Positions 15,741 through 24,859 of a stretch of 64,000 nucleotides of DNA are shown in pieces. The translations under genes and the position numbers were made by a program. The stretch spans positions 2,728,001-2,792,000 of the forward strand of contig NZ_CP014136.1 in the NCBI RefSeq assembly GCF_002291425.1, written 5' to 3'. Within the stretch, counting starts at the first letter, position 1; the number at the start of each line of letters is the position of its first letter. This stretch comes from Gibbsiella quercinecans (lineage in GTDB: Bacteria > Pseudomonadota > Gammaproteobacteria > Enterobacterales > Enterobacteriaceae). Under the pieces are notes generated by a model that was not told the DNA's origin, searched no databases, and worked only from the letters and a program-made list of their open reading frames with translations.

Positions 15741-16783
15741 CAGAATTTCTCCGCAATAGGCAAAGCAGCCAGATCGACATTGTTGTAAGCCTGCCCGACC
15801 AGCGCCAAATCCTGTGGGCGAGCGCTGGCTTGCACATTACTGATTGCCGGAATATCCAGCCATACTGGCCGGCAATGAGCGTAATCCCGCACCCGCAGTT
15901 GCGGCGCAATTGATGTGAAAAAGGCAGTAGTAGGTACATCATACCCTGCGGCGATGTGTACGGCAGCGGTATCTGCGGTTAGCACGTACCGTGCTTGCTT
16001 CACCCAGGCAAGAAAACTGCCGGTGTCCGGCGACAGCGCCTGAATATTGGTGTAGTGCGGGTGATTGACCACGCCAAAGCCCAATACCGGGCAGCGGAAT
16101 GTTTCCCAAAGCCAGTCAACCAGGTGGCTATGCATGCTGGCCGGGATGCTGCGCAGCGGCGTGCTCGCCATCGGGCAAAACAACACGTATTGCGGGTATT
16201 GTTCATGTGCCGGCAGGCTGGGCAGACAAAGCTGCTGCAGCCAGCGGTTGGTTTTCGCTTCCTGGGGAACGGCGGCGGGATCAACGCCTAGCGCCTGCAG
16301 GAAAAAATCGATCATGGGCAGTGCCGTGAACGCGGGCCAGAACAGTTGGTTGCCGGCATCAATACGCAGTTCCCGCCGCGGCAGGCGTGCCAGCGGCCAG
16401 GGCAGCCAGCGCATCTCCGCCACCACGCCGGCGGCCAGGTGGTATAGCGTGTCAACATAGTGGGGCGATCGCCCCGGCCGGTAAATCAGGCTGCGTAACT
16501 GCGGGTTGAACGTGCGCAGCGCTTCAACAGCGGTCAGGCCGATAATAGAATCGCCCAATGTCACGCCCATGCCGTTAATAATGTGTACCTGCGCCACCTC
16601 GCGATAGTCAATCTGGAAAGGCGCCATGGCGGCATTCAAGATGCCTTCCTGGCCGGCCAGGCTGTAATAATCGCTGGAAAAAGTGTTTTGTTGTTCAATA
16701 TCGTAGGAAGCAACAATCTGGCCTTCCGGCGTCAGCAGGCTCCCCTGGTGGTACAGCACTTCATCCTTTGTTAACACAACCAT
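15740..16783 (-). CDS. glycosyltransferase family 9-like protein
   Basis: 347 residues, predicted cytosolic. The C-terminal half carries ARYVLTADTAAVHIAAGYDVPTTAFF, which resembles the D-(S/T)-x-x-x-H-x-A nucleotide-sugar site of ADP-heptose:LPS heptosyltransferases. The N-terminal half includes INGMGVTLGDSIIGLTAVEALRTFNPQ, like the acceptor-domain opening of that family. The first 45 residues are unusual. No acceptor or donor can be named. It is first in a three-gene operon with the exported protein and the histidine kinase, an unexpected place for an LPS-type transferase, which suggests a sugar- or envelope-linked signal (inference). Confidence 0.68.
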   Translation of the reverse strand: MVVLTKDEVLYHQGSLLTPEGQIVASYDIEQQNTFSSDYYSLAGQEGILNAAMAPFQIDYREVAQVHIINGMGVTLGDSIIGLTAVEALRTFNPQLRSLIYRPGRSPHYVDTLYHLAAGVVAEMRWLPWPLARLPRRELRIDAGNQLFWPAFTALPMIDFFLQALGVDPAAVPQEAKTNRWLQQLCLPSLPAHEQYPQYVLFCPMASTPLRSIPASMHSHLVDWLWETFRCPVLGFGVVNHPHYTNIQALSPDTGSFLAWVKQARYVLTADTAAVHIAAGYDVPTTAFFTSIAPQLRVRDYAHCRPVWLDIPAISNVQASARPQDLALVGQAYNNVDLAALPIAEKF

Positions 16784-16972
16784 TTTTATTCCCGTTGCTA
16801 ATAGAGGCGGAGGTAAGGGGGTCTATTTTTTTAATAAGAAAAGGATGGCAGATAATAACGGATTATGCAGGTGATAAGCAGGCCCATAGTCAGCAAGCGT
16901 TGATGGAATTTTAATAAAAATAGCTCGGTTTCATTAGCGTGGCCCATGTGAAGCCTATTGAATGCTTCAGGA

Positions 16973-17002
16973 ACTTGAACGCCGGGGGCCCGGCGTTCAA
17001 GT
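16973..17002. repeat. 30-bp near-perfect palindrome after gor
   Basis: Arms ACTTGAACGCCGGG (16973-16986) and CCCGGCGTTCAAGT (16989-17002) pair perfectly over 14 bp with only GG between them. It lies 10 bp past the gor stop. No T run follows on either strand, so it is either a Rho-assisted 3' stabiliser for gor or a cruciform-type element. Confidence 0.7.
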
Positions 17003-17011
17003 CACCGGCGT

Positions 17012-18364
17012 TTAGCGCATGGTAACGAACTCTTCCGAAGCCGTTGGGTGGATGGCGACGGTGTTGTCGAAGTCTTTCTTGGTGGCGCCCATTTTCACCG
17101 CCACGGCAAAGCCTTGCAGGATTTCATCCATCCCGAAACCGATACCGTGCAGGCCGACGACTTTTTCGTCTTTACCCACGCAAACCAGTTTCATCCGGCA
17201 CGGCTGGCGGTGCTGGGTGACTGCGGTATACATGGCGGTGAACGAAGAGGTGTAAACCTTCACCTGATCGTCGCCGTATTTTTCTTTTGCCTGTGGTTCG
17301 GTCAGGCCGATGGTGCCGATCGGCGGGTGGCTGAAGACCACGGTCGGGATGTTGCTGTAGTCCAGATGCTCATCGGGCTTGTTGTTGAACAGGCGTTCGG
17401 ACAAACGGCGGCCTGCCGCAACGGCTACTGGCGTCAGCTCAACCGCACCGGTGTTGTCGCCCACGGCGTAAATGCCTTGCACGCTGGTGTTCTGGAATTT
17501 ATCGACCTCGATGTAGCCTTTGTCGTTGGTTTTTACCCCGGTGACGCCCAGGTTCAGGTTGTCGGTTGCCGGCTCACGGCCGATGGCCCAAATCAGGCTG
17601 TCGACGGTAAAGGTTTGGCCGTTTTCTAACTGCAGCGTCAGGCTGCCGTCGGCATTCTTGGTGATGGCCTTCGGCGTGGACTCGGTGTGCAGGTTCGGCC
17701 CTTCGGTGTTCATCACTTCGACCAAGGTATCGACAATCAGCGGATCAAAGGTGCGCAGCGGCGCGTGTTTGCGCACAAACAAATGGGTCTCTGCACCCAG
17801 TGCGTTCAGCACGCCGGCAATCTCTACCGCAATGTAGCCTGCGCCGATAATGGCAACGCGCTTTGGCATGTCATCCAGCGCGAAGAAACCGTCGGAATCG
17901 ATACCGTATTCGGCGCCGGGAATATCGGGGTGGCTTGGGCGCCCGCCGGTGGCGATCAGAATGTGATCGGCGGTGATCTTCTCGCCGTTCACTTCTACCG
18001 TGTGCGCGTCGACAAAGCGGGCGAACCCTTTAATGACGTCAACCTTATTTTTGCCCAGCACGTTGTCATAAGAGTTATGGATGCGGTCAATATAAGCGCT
18101 GCGGTTGGCGATCAGCGTTTTCCAGTTAAACGCGTTAACCGTGGCGTCAAAGCCATAGTCCGGCCCGTACTGGTGGATGGCCTCGGCGATCTGCGCCGCA
18201 TGCCACATAACTTTCTTGGGAACACAGCCCACGTTAACGCAAGTACCACCCAGTTCTTTAGCTTCGATCAGCGCGCATTTCTGGCCATACATGGCTGCCC
18301 GGTTGATCGATGAGATCCCGCCGCTGCCGCCGCCAATTGCAAGATAATCGTAATGTTTCGTCAT
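17012..18364 (-). CDS. gor: glutathione-disulfide reductase
   Basis: NADPH-dependent flavoenzyme that reduces glutathione disulfide in the cytosol. It has 450 residues from the start at 18364, which gives the conserved [16 protein letters not shown]; an in-frame ATG 12 bp further up has no family support. The FAD site is GGGSGG, the redox disulfide [13 protein letters not shown], the NADPH site [12 protein letters not shown], and the C-terminal active-site motif [12 protein letters not shown] supplies the His-Glu dyad. It ends beside a 30-bp palindrome. Confidence 0.98.
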   Translation of the reverse strand: MTKHYDYLAIGGGSGGISSINRAAMYGQKCALIEAKELGGTCVNVGCVPKKVMWHAAQIAEAIHQYGPDYGFDATVNAFNWKTLIANRSAYIDRIHNSYDNVLGKNKVDVIKGFARFVDAHTVEVNGEKITADHILIATGGRPSHPDIPGAEYGIDSDGFFALDDMPKRVAIIGAGYIAVEIAGVLNALGAETHLFVRKHAPLRTFDPLIVDTLVEVMNTEGPNLHTESTPKAITKNADGSLTLQLENGQTFTVDSLIWAIGREPATDNLNLGVTGVKTNDKGYIEVDKFQNTSVQGIYAVGDNTGAVELTPVAVAAGRRLSERLFNNKPDEHLDYSNIPTVVFSHPPIGTIGLTEPQAKEKYGDDQVKVYTSSFTAMYTAVTQHRQPCRMKLVCVGKDEKVVGLHGIGFGMDEILQGFAVAVKMGATKKDFDNTVAIHPTASEEFVTMR

Positions 18365-18523
18365 TTGGGGTTCCATGCGTTGTGTTATTTGAAGAGGCTA
18401 AGAGTTTAACGCCTGAGCGCCGTTTGTCGCAAAGATTGCATCAATGATTGTAATAGGTTGCGGCGGAATGCGCCGCAGGTGCCCTGGTGGCCCAGGCAAG
18501 CAGGTTGCCGGGCCTGGCGGGGA

Positions 18524-19366
18524 TCACTCCGGCACCACCCAGTGCACCAGATGGTGGCCGATCCCGCTGGGAACCAGCGCCTTATGCAGCCAGGGCAGCA
18601 CGGTGTTCATCTGTTGTTCCAACTTCCACGGCGGGTTAATCACGATCATGCCGGAGGCGGTCATGCCGCGGTGATCGCTGTCGGGTTTGACGGCCAGTTC
18701 AATTTGCAGGATGCGGCGGATCCCGGTCGCTTCCAGTTCCTTGAGCATGCGCTTGATCTGCTGGCGCAGGACGACCGGGTACCACAGCGCATAGGTGCCG
18801 GTGGCAAAGCGCTTATAGCCTTCCTGTATGCCTTTGACCACGTCCTGGTAATCGGTCTTCATTTCATACGGCGGATCCATCAGGATGAGGCCGCGGCGCG
18901 TCGGGGGCGGCAACTGCGATTTGAGCTGCTGATACCCGTCGGCGCGGAGCACTTTGGCGCGTTCATCCTTCTGGAACTCGCCGCGCAACAGCGGATAATC
19001 ACTCGGGTGTAGCTCCGTCAGGTGGATTTTGTCCTGTGGGCGCAGCAGTTGGCGGGCAATCAGCGGCGAGCCGGGATAGTAGCGCAGTTGGCCGCTGCGG
19101 TTGAAATTGTGCACCACGCTCATGTAGGCCGCCAGCTCCTGCGGCAGATCGTCACGTTGCCAAAGTTGGCCGATGCCTTCCAGGTATTCTCCGGTGCGCT
19201 CGGCGTGTTCCCCGCTCAGTTGGTAACGCCCGGCGCCGGAATGGGTATCCAGGTACAGCAAGGGTTTGTCTTTTTCTTTCAATGATTCAATGATCAGGCT
19301 TTGCACGGTGTGCTTGAGCACATCGGCATGGTTGCCGGCGTGAAAACTGTGGCGGTAACTAAGCAT
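18524..19366 (-). CDS. rlmJ: 23S rRNA (adenine(2030)-N6)-methyltransferase RlmJ
   Basis: SAM-dependent methyltransferase that modifies A2030 of 23S rRNA before ribosome assembly. It has 280 residues, the E. coli length. The N-terminus MLSYRHSFHAGNHADVLKH, the SAM-binding YLDTHSGAGRY and the catalytic LMDPPYEMK (N6-adenine DPPY motif) are plain. The C-terminal PPWKLEQQMNTVLPWL is conserved. It lies upstream of gor on the same strand with a 159-bp gap, so it is probably transcribed separately. Confidence 0.97.
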   Translation of the reverse strand: MLSYRHSFHAGNHADVLKHTVQSLIIESLKEKDKPLLYLDTHSGAGRYQLSGEHAERTGEYLEGIGQLWQRDDLPQELAAYMSVVHNFNRSGQLRYYPGSPLIARQLLRPQDKIHLTELHPSDYPLLRGEFQKDERAKVLRADGYQQLKSQLPPPTRRGLILMDPPYEMKTDYQDVVKGIQEGYKRFATGTYALWYPVVLRQQIKRMLKELEATGIRRILQIELAVKPDSDHRGMTASGMIVINPPWKLEQQMNTVLPWLHKALVPSGIGHHLVHWVVPE

Positions 19367-19487
19367 GGCGTTTGGTCATTCCTTGTGCTCCTACCGGAGC
19401 GGGATCAAAAAATTGCAATATGGTGACAGTATAAACTGTTCGGGTCAGAAAAAGTGAAATGCATCGCCGTGACGGCAAGGAGGAGAA

Positions 19488-19952
19488 ATGAGCTGCATAT
19501 TTTGTGAGATGGTGGCGGGGCGGGCGCCATGCCACACCATTTGGCAAAACGATAATCATCTGGCGTTCTTGTCAATTTATCCCAATACCGAAGGCTTCAC
19601 GGTGGTGATCCCGAAAGCACACTACCCAAGCTATGCCTTCACCCTGCCGGATGAAGTGCTGGGCCAACTGATATTGGCTACCAAGCAGGTTGCCCAATTG
19701 CTCGATCGCGCGTTCGATGATGTGGGGCGCAGCGGCATGGTGTTTGAAGGTTTTGGCGTCGATCACGTGCATGCCAAGCTGATTCCGATGCACGGCACCG
19801 CGGAACTGGATAAATGGCAGCCGATAGAATCGCATTTGGAAAAGTTTTTCGATCGTTACGAAGGCTATTTGTCTTCCCATGACGCCAACCGCGCCGACGA
19901 TCGGCATTTGGCCGCGCTGGCGGTCAGGATCCGTCAAGTGGGCAGTGCGTAA
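19488..19952 (+). CDS. HIT family protein
   Basis: 154 residues of the histidine-triad superfamily, which hydrolyses or transfers nucleotidyl groups. The N-terminal CIFCEMVAGRAP carries a CxxC pair. The catalytic histidine triad reads DHVHAKLIPMH at about residues 86-96, with Leu and Met at some spacer positions as in branch-2 HITs. It has a strong Shine-Dalgarno (AAGGAGGAG) before the ATG. It faces away from rlmJ. The substrate is not predictable; the protein is longer than HinT (119 residues in E. coli) and not an orthologue of it. Confidence 0.85.
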   Translation: MSCIFCEMVAGRAPCHTIWQNDNHLAFLSIYPNTEGFTVVIPKAHYPSYAFTLPDEVLGQLILATKQVAQLLDRAFDDVGRSGMVFEGFGVDHVHAKLIPMHGTAELDKWQPIESHLEKFFDRYEGYLSSHDANRADDRHLAALAVRIRQVGSA

Positions 19953-20067
19953 GGCACGAACTATCAACGGCAGCCATTGATTTTCAAGCAGCTTGCCTCC
20001 ATGTTAGTTGTTCAAACGCATTTTAAGGCCGGGTATTTATCCCGGGCCCCAACTTCAGGACTGCTCT

Positions 20068-22110
20068 ATGACAAATCCGTTGCTGACCCCATTTTCCCTA
20101 CCGCCGTTTTCCGCCATTCGCCCTGAACACATTGTGCCGGCAGTGCAGTCAGCTTTGGCTGATTGCCGCGCTACGGTGGAACGTGTGGTTGCGCAGCCGG
20201 GGCCGTTTACCTGGGATAACCTTTGCCAACCGCTGGCGGAGGTGGACGATCGCCTGTCGCGTATCTGGTCGCCGATTGGCCACCTGAATGCCGTCAAGAA
20301 CAGCCCGGAACTGCGCACGGCCTATGAGCAGGCGCTGCCGCTGCTGTCGGAATATGGCACCTGGGTGGGCCAGCATGCCGGGCTGTACCAGGCCTATTGC
20401 AGCCTGAAGGACGGGGAAGGTTTCCACCAACTAAGCGTCGCGCAGCGCAAAGCGGTGGAAAATGCGCTGCGTGATTTTGAACTGTCCGGTATCGGCCTTT
20501 CCCCAGAAAAACAGAAACGCTACGGCGAAATTTCCGCGCGTCTGTCTGAGCTAAGCTCAACGTTCAGTAATAACGTGCTGGATGCCACCATGGGCTGGAG
20601 CAAGCTGATTACCAATGTGGACGAGCTGAGCGGTCTGCCGGAAAGCGCGTTGGCGGCGGCGCAAGCCATGGCGCAGGCCAAAGAGCAGGAAGGCTGGCTG
20701 CTGACGCTGGATATGCCGAGCTATCTGCCGGTAATGACCTATGCCGATAATCAGGCGCTGCGTGAAGAAATGTATCGCGCGTTCAGCACCCGTGCTTCCG
20801 ATCAGGGGCCGAATGCCGGCAAATGGGACAACAGCGAAGTGATGGCGGAAAAGCTGGCGCTGCGTCACGAACAGGCGCAACTGCTGGGTTTTGCCTCCTA
20901 CGCGCACAAATCGCTGGCGACCAAAATGGCGGAAAGCACGGAGCAGGTGATCGGCTTCCTGACCGATCTGGCTAAACGCGCGCGCCCACAGGCCGAACAA
21001 GAACTGGCGCAGCTGCGCGCCTTCGCCGAAGAGAATTACGGCGTGGAAACGTTGGCGCCGTGGGATATCGCCTACTACAGCGAAAAACAGAAACAGCATC
21101 TGTTCTCGATCAGCGATGAGCAACTGCGCCCTTATTTCCCGGAACAGCGCGTGGTGGAAGGGTTGTTTGAGGTGGTGAAGCGCATTTATGGCATCACCGC
21201 CAAAGAGCGCAAAGATGTGGATATCTGGAACCCAGAGGTGCGCTTCTTCGATCTGTTCGACGCCAGCGGCGAACTGCGCGGCAGTTTCTATCTGGATCTG
21301 TACGCCCGCGAACACAAACGCGGCGGCGCCTGGATGGACGACTGCGTCTGCAGCCTGCGTAAAGCCAATGGCGAACTGCAAAAGCCGGTGGCCTTCCTGG
21401 TGTGTAACTTCAACCGTCCATTGGGCGACAAGCCTGCGCTGTTTACCCACAACGAAGTGACCACGCTGTTCCACGAGTTTGGCCATGGTTTGCACCATAT
21501 GCTGACCCAGATCGACACCGCCGGCGTTGCCGGTATCAGCGGGGTGCCATGGGATGCGGTGGAGCTGCCGAGCCAGTTTATGGAAAACTGGTGCTGGGAG
21601 CCGGAAGCGCTGGCGTTTATCTCTGGCCACTACCAGACCGGCGAGCCGCTGCCGAAAGCGCTGCTCGATAAGCTGCTGGAAGCGAAAAACTACCAGGCGG
21701 CCATGTTCATCCTGCGTCAGTTGGAGTTCGGCCTGTTCGATTTCCGCATGCACGTGGAATACAGCCCGGAAAAAGGCGCGCAGGTGCTGCCAACGCTGGC
21801 GGAAGTGAAGAAAATGGTCGCCGTGGTGCCATCGCCAAGCTGGAACCGTTTCCCGCATGCTTTCAGCCACATCTTTGCCGGCGGTTATGCGGCGGGCTAT
21901 TACAGCTATCTGTGGGCGGAAGTGCTGTCGGCAGACGCGTTCTCGCGCTTTGAGGAGGAGGGCATCTTTAACCCGGAAACCGGTAAATCGTTCCTTGATA
22001 ACATCCTGTCGCGCGGGGGGTCGGAAGCGCCGATGGATCTGTTCAAACGCTTCCGTGGCCGCGAACCGCAGCTGGATGCTATGCTGCGCCATTACGGTAT
22101 CAAAGGGTAA
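20068..22110 (+). CDS. prlC: oligopeptidase A (M3 metallopeptidase)
   Basis: Cytosolic zinc endopeptidase that degrades peptides of about 6-20 residues, including cleaved signal peptides. It has 680 residues from the start at 20068, which gives the conserved [18 protein letters not shown] lies upstream. An earlier in-frame ATG at 20008 is not supported by the family. The zinc motif [10 protein letters not shown] places H469, E470 and H473, and the third ligand lies downstream at [11 protein letters not shown]. The segment [30 protein letters not shown] is typical of M3 peptidases. rsmJ follows 8 bp later. Confidence 0.98.
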   Translation: MTNPLLTPFSLPPFSAIRPEHIVPAVQSALADCRATVERVVAQPGPFTWDNLCQPLAEVDDRLSRIWSPIGHLNAVKNSPELRTAYEQALPLLSEYGTWVGQHAGLYQAYCSLKDGEGFHQLSVAQRKAVENALRDFELSGIGLSPEKQKRYGEISARLSELSSTFSNNVLDATMGWSKLITNVDELSGLPESALAAAQAMAQAKEQEGWLLTLDMPSYLPVMTYADNQALREEMYRAFSTRASDQGPNAGKWDNSEVMAEKLALRHEQAQLLGFASYAHKSLATKMAESTEQVIGFLTDLAKRARPQAEQELAQLRAFAEENYGVETLAPWDIAYYSEKQKQHLFSISDEQLRPYFPEQRVVEGLFEVVKRIYGITAKERKDVDIWNPEVRFFDLFDASGELRGSFYLDLYAREHKRGGAWMDDCVCSLRKANGELQKPVAFLVCNFNRPLGDKPALFTHNEVTTLFHEFGHGLHHMLTQIDTAGVAGISGVPWDAVELPSQFMENWCWEPEALAFISGHYQTGEPLPKALLDKLLEAKNYQAAMFILRQLEFGLFDFRMHVEYSPEKGAQVLPTLAEVKKMVAVVPSPSWNRFPHAFSHIFAGGYAAGYYSYLWAEVLSADAFSRFEEEGIFNPETGKSFLDNILSRGGSEAPMDLFKRFRGREPQLDAMLRHYGIKG

Positions 22111-22118
22111 CCAAACAC

Positions 22119-22865
22119 GTGAGCGTGTGTTTATTGTGTGAAGCAGGCGCCGATCCCGGCGCCTTGTCTATTTTGGCTGAACGTTGGCGGCTTGTTTCCG
22201 ATGATGATGCGCTAATGGCTCTGGTGTTAACCCCCGAGCGGTTGGAATTGCGCAAGCGCGACGAGCCAAAGCTTGGGGCGATTTACGTCGATTTCGTGTC
22301 GGGCGCCATGGCGCACCGCCGGCGTTTTGGCGGCGGCCGCGGCGAGGCGGTGGCCAAAGCCGTAGGCATTAAGGGCAGCTATTTGCCGGACGTGGTGGAT
22401 GCGACCGCCGGCCTGGGGCGCGATGCGTATGTGCTGGCGGCGCTGGGTTGCCGTGTGCGCATGCTGGAGCGCAACCCGGTCGTGGCGGCGTTGCTGGACG
22501 ATGGCTTGCAGCGTGGGTATCAGGACGCGGATATCGGCCCCTGGCTGCGCGAGCGTATGTCGCTGCTGCATGCTTCCAGCCTGACGGCGCTGGCACAGAT
22601 TGAAGCGCGCCCGGAGGTGGTGTATCTCGATCCTATGTATCCGCACCGGCAGAAAAGCGCGCTGGTGAAGAAAGAAATGCGGGTGTTTCAGTCGCTGGTG
22701 GGCCGTGACGATGATGCCGATGGCCTGCTGGAGCCGGCGCGCCGCCTGGCGACCAAGCGCATTGTGGTGAAGCGCCCGGACTATGCGCCACCGTTGGCCA
22801 ACGTGGCGGCGCATGCCGCGACCCTGACCAAAAACCACCGTTTCGATATCTATATGCCACTGTAG
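22119..22865 (+). CDS. rsmJ: 16S rRNA (guanine(1516)-N2)-methyltransferase RsmJ
   Basis: SAM-dependent enzyme that methylates G1516 of 16S rRNA. It has 248 residues with a GTG start (22119), eight bases past the prlC stop, so the two form an operon as in E. coli. Conserved blocks are [36 protein letters not shown], the SAM site [19 protein letters not shown], the catalytic [22 protein letters not shown] and [12 protein letters not shown]. The C-terminus is slightly shorter than in E. coli. Confidence 0.97.
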   Translation: MSVCLLCEAGADPGALSILAERWRLVSDDDALMALVLTPERLELRKRDEPKLGAIYVDFVSGAMAHRRRFGGGRGEAVAKAVGIKGSYLPDVVDATAGLGRDAYVLAALGCRVRMLERNPVVAALLDDGLQRGYQDADIGPWLRERMSLLHASSLTALAQIEARPEVVYLDPMYPHRQKSALVKKEMRVFQSLVGRDDDADGLLEPARRLATKRIVVKRPDYAPPLANVAAHAATLTKNHRFDIYMPL

Positions 22866-22904
22866 GCGCGTTCGCCCTCGCGCACATCAGAGGGCGCAGG
22901 CGTA

Positions 22905-23663
22905 TCAGCACAGCTCCAACTGCACATCATACTGCTCGATGATTTTCATCACGCTGGGCGGCGGCAACTGATCGGTAAACAGATAATCAATCAGGTTCAT
23001 ATTGCCAAGGTTCACCATCGCATTGCGACCAAACTTGGAATGGTCGGTCACCAGCATCACGCAGCGTGAATTTTCGATAATCGCGCGCTTGGTGCGCACT
23101 TCGTGATAATCGAATTCGAGCAGCGAACCGTCCATATCAATACCGCTGATGCCGAGAATGCCATAGTCAAGACGGAACTGGGAGATGAAATCCAGCGTGG
23201 CTTCGCCCATGATGCCGCCGTCGCGGGTGCGTACTTCGCCCCCGGCCAGGATCAGCCTGAAATCCTCTTTAGCGGTCAGTAGCGTTGCGACGTTAAGGTT
23301 ATTGGTCACCACGCGCAGGTTTTTGTGATTCATCAGCGCATGGGCCACCGCTTCGGGCGTGGTGCCGATATCGATAAACAGCGTGGCGCCATCGGGGATC
23401 TGGCTGGCAACGCGCTGGGCGATGCGCGCTTTCTCTTCCGACCACATCACCTTGCGGTCGTGATAGGCGGCGTTCACCGAGCTGGAGGGCAGAGCGGCGC
23501 CGCCGTGGTGGCGCTGGATTTTGTTCTGATCGGCCAGATCGTTGAGATCGCGACGGATGGTCTGCGGGCTGACGGCAAAATGTTCGACCAACTCCTCGGT
23601 ACTGACATATCCTTGTTGCCGCACCAGCTCAATAATTGCGTCATGACGCTGTGTTTGCTTCAC
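22905..23663 (-). CDS. glpR: glycerol-3-phosphate regulon repressor GlpR
   Basis: DeoR-family repressor of glycerol-3-phosphate genes, released by glycerol-3-phosphate. It has 252 residues, the E. coli length. The N-terminal winged HTH contains VSTEELVEHFAVSPQTIRRDLNDL. The sugar-phosphate sensor domain includes FIDIGTTPEAVAHAL, RVVTNNLNVA and VTDHSKFGRNAMVNLG. It is downstream of glpG (59-bp gap) and probably co-transcribed with it. The expected target glpD lies 14 kb away with GlpR-like sites. It is convergent with rsmJ across 39 bp containing GCCCTC / GAGGGC arms. Confidence 0.97.
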   Translation of the reverse strand: MKQTQRHDAIIELVRQQGYVSTEELVEHFAVSPQTIRRDLNDLADQNKIQRHHGGAALPSSSVNAAYHDRKVMWSEEKARIAQRVASQIPDGATLFIDIGTTPEAVAHALMNHKNLRVVTNNLNVATLLTAKEDFRLILAGGEVRTRDGGIMGEATLDFISQFRLDYGILGISGIDMDGSLLEFDYHEVRTKRAIIENSRCVMLVTDHSKFGRNAMVNLGNMNLIDYLFTDQLPPPSVMKIIEQYDVQLELC

Positions 23664-23722
23664 GATATTCCTCTACCTTATACGCCAAGCCATGCCCGTT
23701 GCCGCGGCTATGGCCGTGACTG

Positions 23723-24559
23723 TTATTGTTCGCTGTGCGCACGATGACGCGTGTCCCAATATGCCATCATTAACCCTAACACTAAACCAGCCACGTGTGC
23801 TGCGTTGGCGATCGACATGCCTAAAATATCGAAATAGCCGGCAACCAGCCACAGTGCGGCAAAGGCCATCAGGCCACGCGGCAGCATCAGGCCGCGCTCT
23901 GGGGCGCGTTCGCCGCTGAGCCACACGTAGCCCATCAGCGCGTAGACCACGCCGGAAAGGCCGCCGAACAGGGCGCCGCTGAACAGAGACTGCGCCCAGC
24001 CGCTGAAAAATGCGGATACCACGGCCAGCACGAATAGCTTGCCGGCGCCAAGGCGTTTTTCCAGCGGGCCGCCAAGATACCACCACCACATCAGGTTGAA
24101 GACAATGTGCAGCAGTGAAAAGTGCAGGAAGGCATGGCTGACCCAGCGCCACAGCTGCGGATACTGGCTGCTGTTCTGCGGCCAGGATAGCCAGTACATC
24201 ACGTTGTCTGCACCCATGATCTGCATCAGGATATACACCAGGATGCACAGCGCCATCACGCTGAGCGTCAGTGGGCCGGCTTTGCTGCGGATGATCTGCC
24301 AATAAGAGGCGCGCTGGTAATGCAGCCCGGCATCGGTGGTGCCGGTTTGCCAACTGGCGGCTTGGTAGCGGCGGTTGAGCGGATCGTGCAGGAACTGTTG
24401 CAGCTCGTGCTGCACCTGTTCCAGCCGGGCTTCATCCTCCAGCCAGATTTCTGCCGCTTCATCAGTGTGGCGTGCCGTTAATTGAATACCCTGGGTCGCC
24501 ATATAATCTATGAAGGCCTGTGCCAGGCGTGGATTGGAAACGGCGATCACGCGAACCAT
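23723..24559 (-). CDS. glpG: rhomboid intramembrane serine protease GlpG
   Basis: Inner-membrane protease that cleaves transmembrane substrates. It has 278 residues. The N-terminal cytosolic domain (1-90; [17 protein letters not shown]) precedes six membrane spans. The catalytic dyad is S202 in [13 protein letters not shown] and H255 in [12 protein letters not shown]. The oxyanion histidine region [14 protein letters not shown] is conserved. It lies upstream of glpR. The glpE gene, which opens this operon in E. coli, has been separated by a 4-kb cassette. Confidence 0.97.
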   Translation of the reverse strand: MVRVIAVSNPRLAQAFIDYMATQGIQLTARHTDEAAEIWLEDEARLEQVQHELQQFLHDPLNRRYQAASWQTGTTDAGLHYQRASYWQIIRSKAGPLTLSVMALCILVYILMQIMGADNVMYWLSWPQNSSQYPQLWRWVSHAFLHFSLLHIVFNLMWWWYLGGPLEKRLGAGKLFVLAVVSAFFSGWAQSLFSGALFGGLSGVVYALMGYVWLSGERAPERGLMLPRGLMAFAALWLVAGYFDILGMSIANAAHVAGLVLGLMMAYWDTRHRAHSEQ

Positions 24560-24859
24560 AGCTTTTCCGTCTAATTGAATGATTTTGACCGCCGGTTATC
24601 AGTGGCGGAGATGACGGCTGATTATAACGTCGAAATCCTGAACACAGGCAAAGGATTGAAAAAAAACCATAAGCCCAGGCGCCGATAACCCGGCCATTTT
24701 GGCCGTTCAAGAAAATGTGAGCCACCCCTCAAACCCAGACGAATTGCGGTTTTTTACCGCGATTTTTGTTTACTTCCGTTTTGCCCCACAACATATGATC
24801 CCAGTCACTTTTTAACCACAGGTGCTCCCGTACTCTCAAAAACAGGTGCTGAGGTGATT
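24560..24859. other. divergent intergenic region glpG / DeoR-PfkB gene
   Basis: This is 300 bp that must hold both the glpGR promoter and the promoter of the catabolic cassette. Two short hairpins are visible on the plus strand: CGGCC-ATTTT-GGCCG near 24690, and GCGGT-T5-ACCGC near 24753 followed by GATTTTTG, which could act as a weak plus-strand terminator or attenuator. No GlpR, KdgR or CRP site was recognised. Confidence 0.4.

Noticed and set aside
12624-16783. Reading the signalling cluster as an anti-phage defence system
   Set aside because: No nuclease, nucleotide cyclase or other known effector is present; the genes fit envelope signalling better.
20557-22092. 511-codon antisense frame opposite prlC
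   Set aside because: Composition is that of a reversed gene; prlC covers the region with all M3 peptidase motifs.
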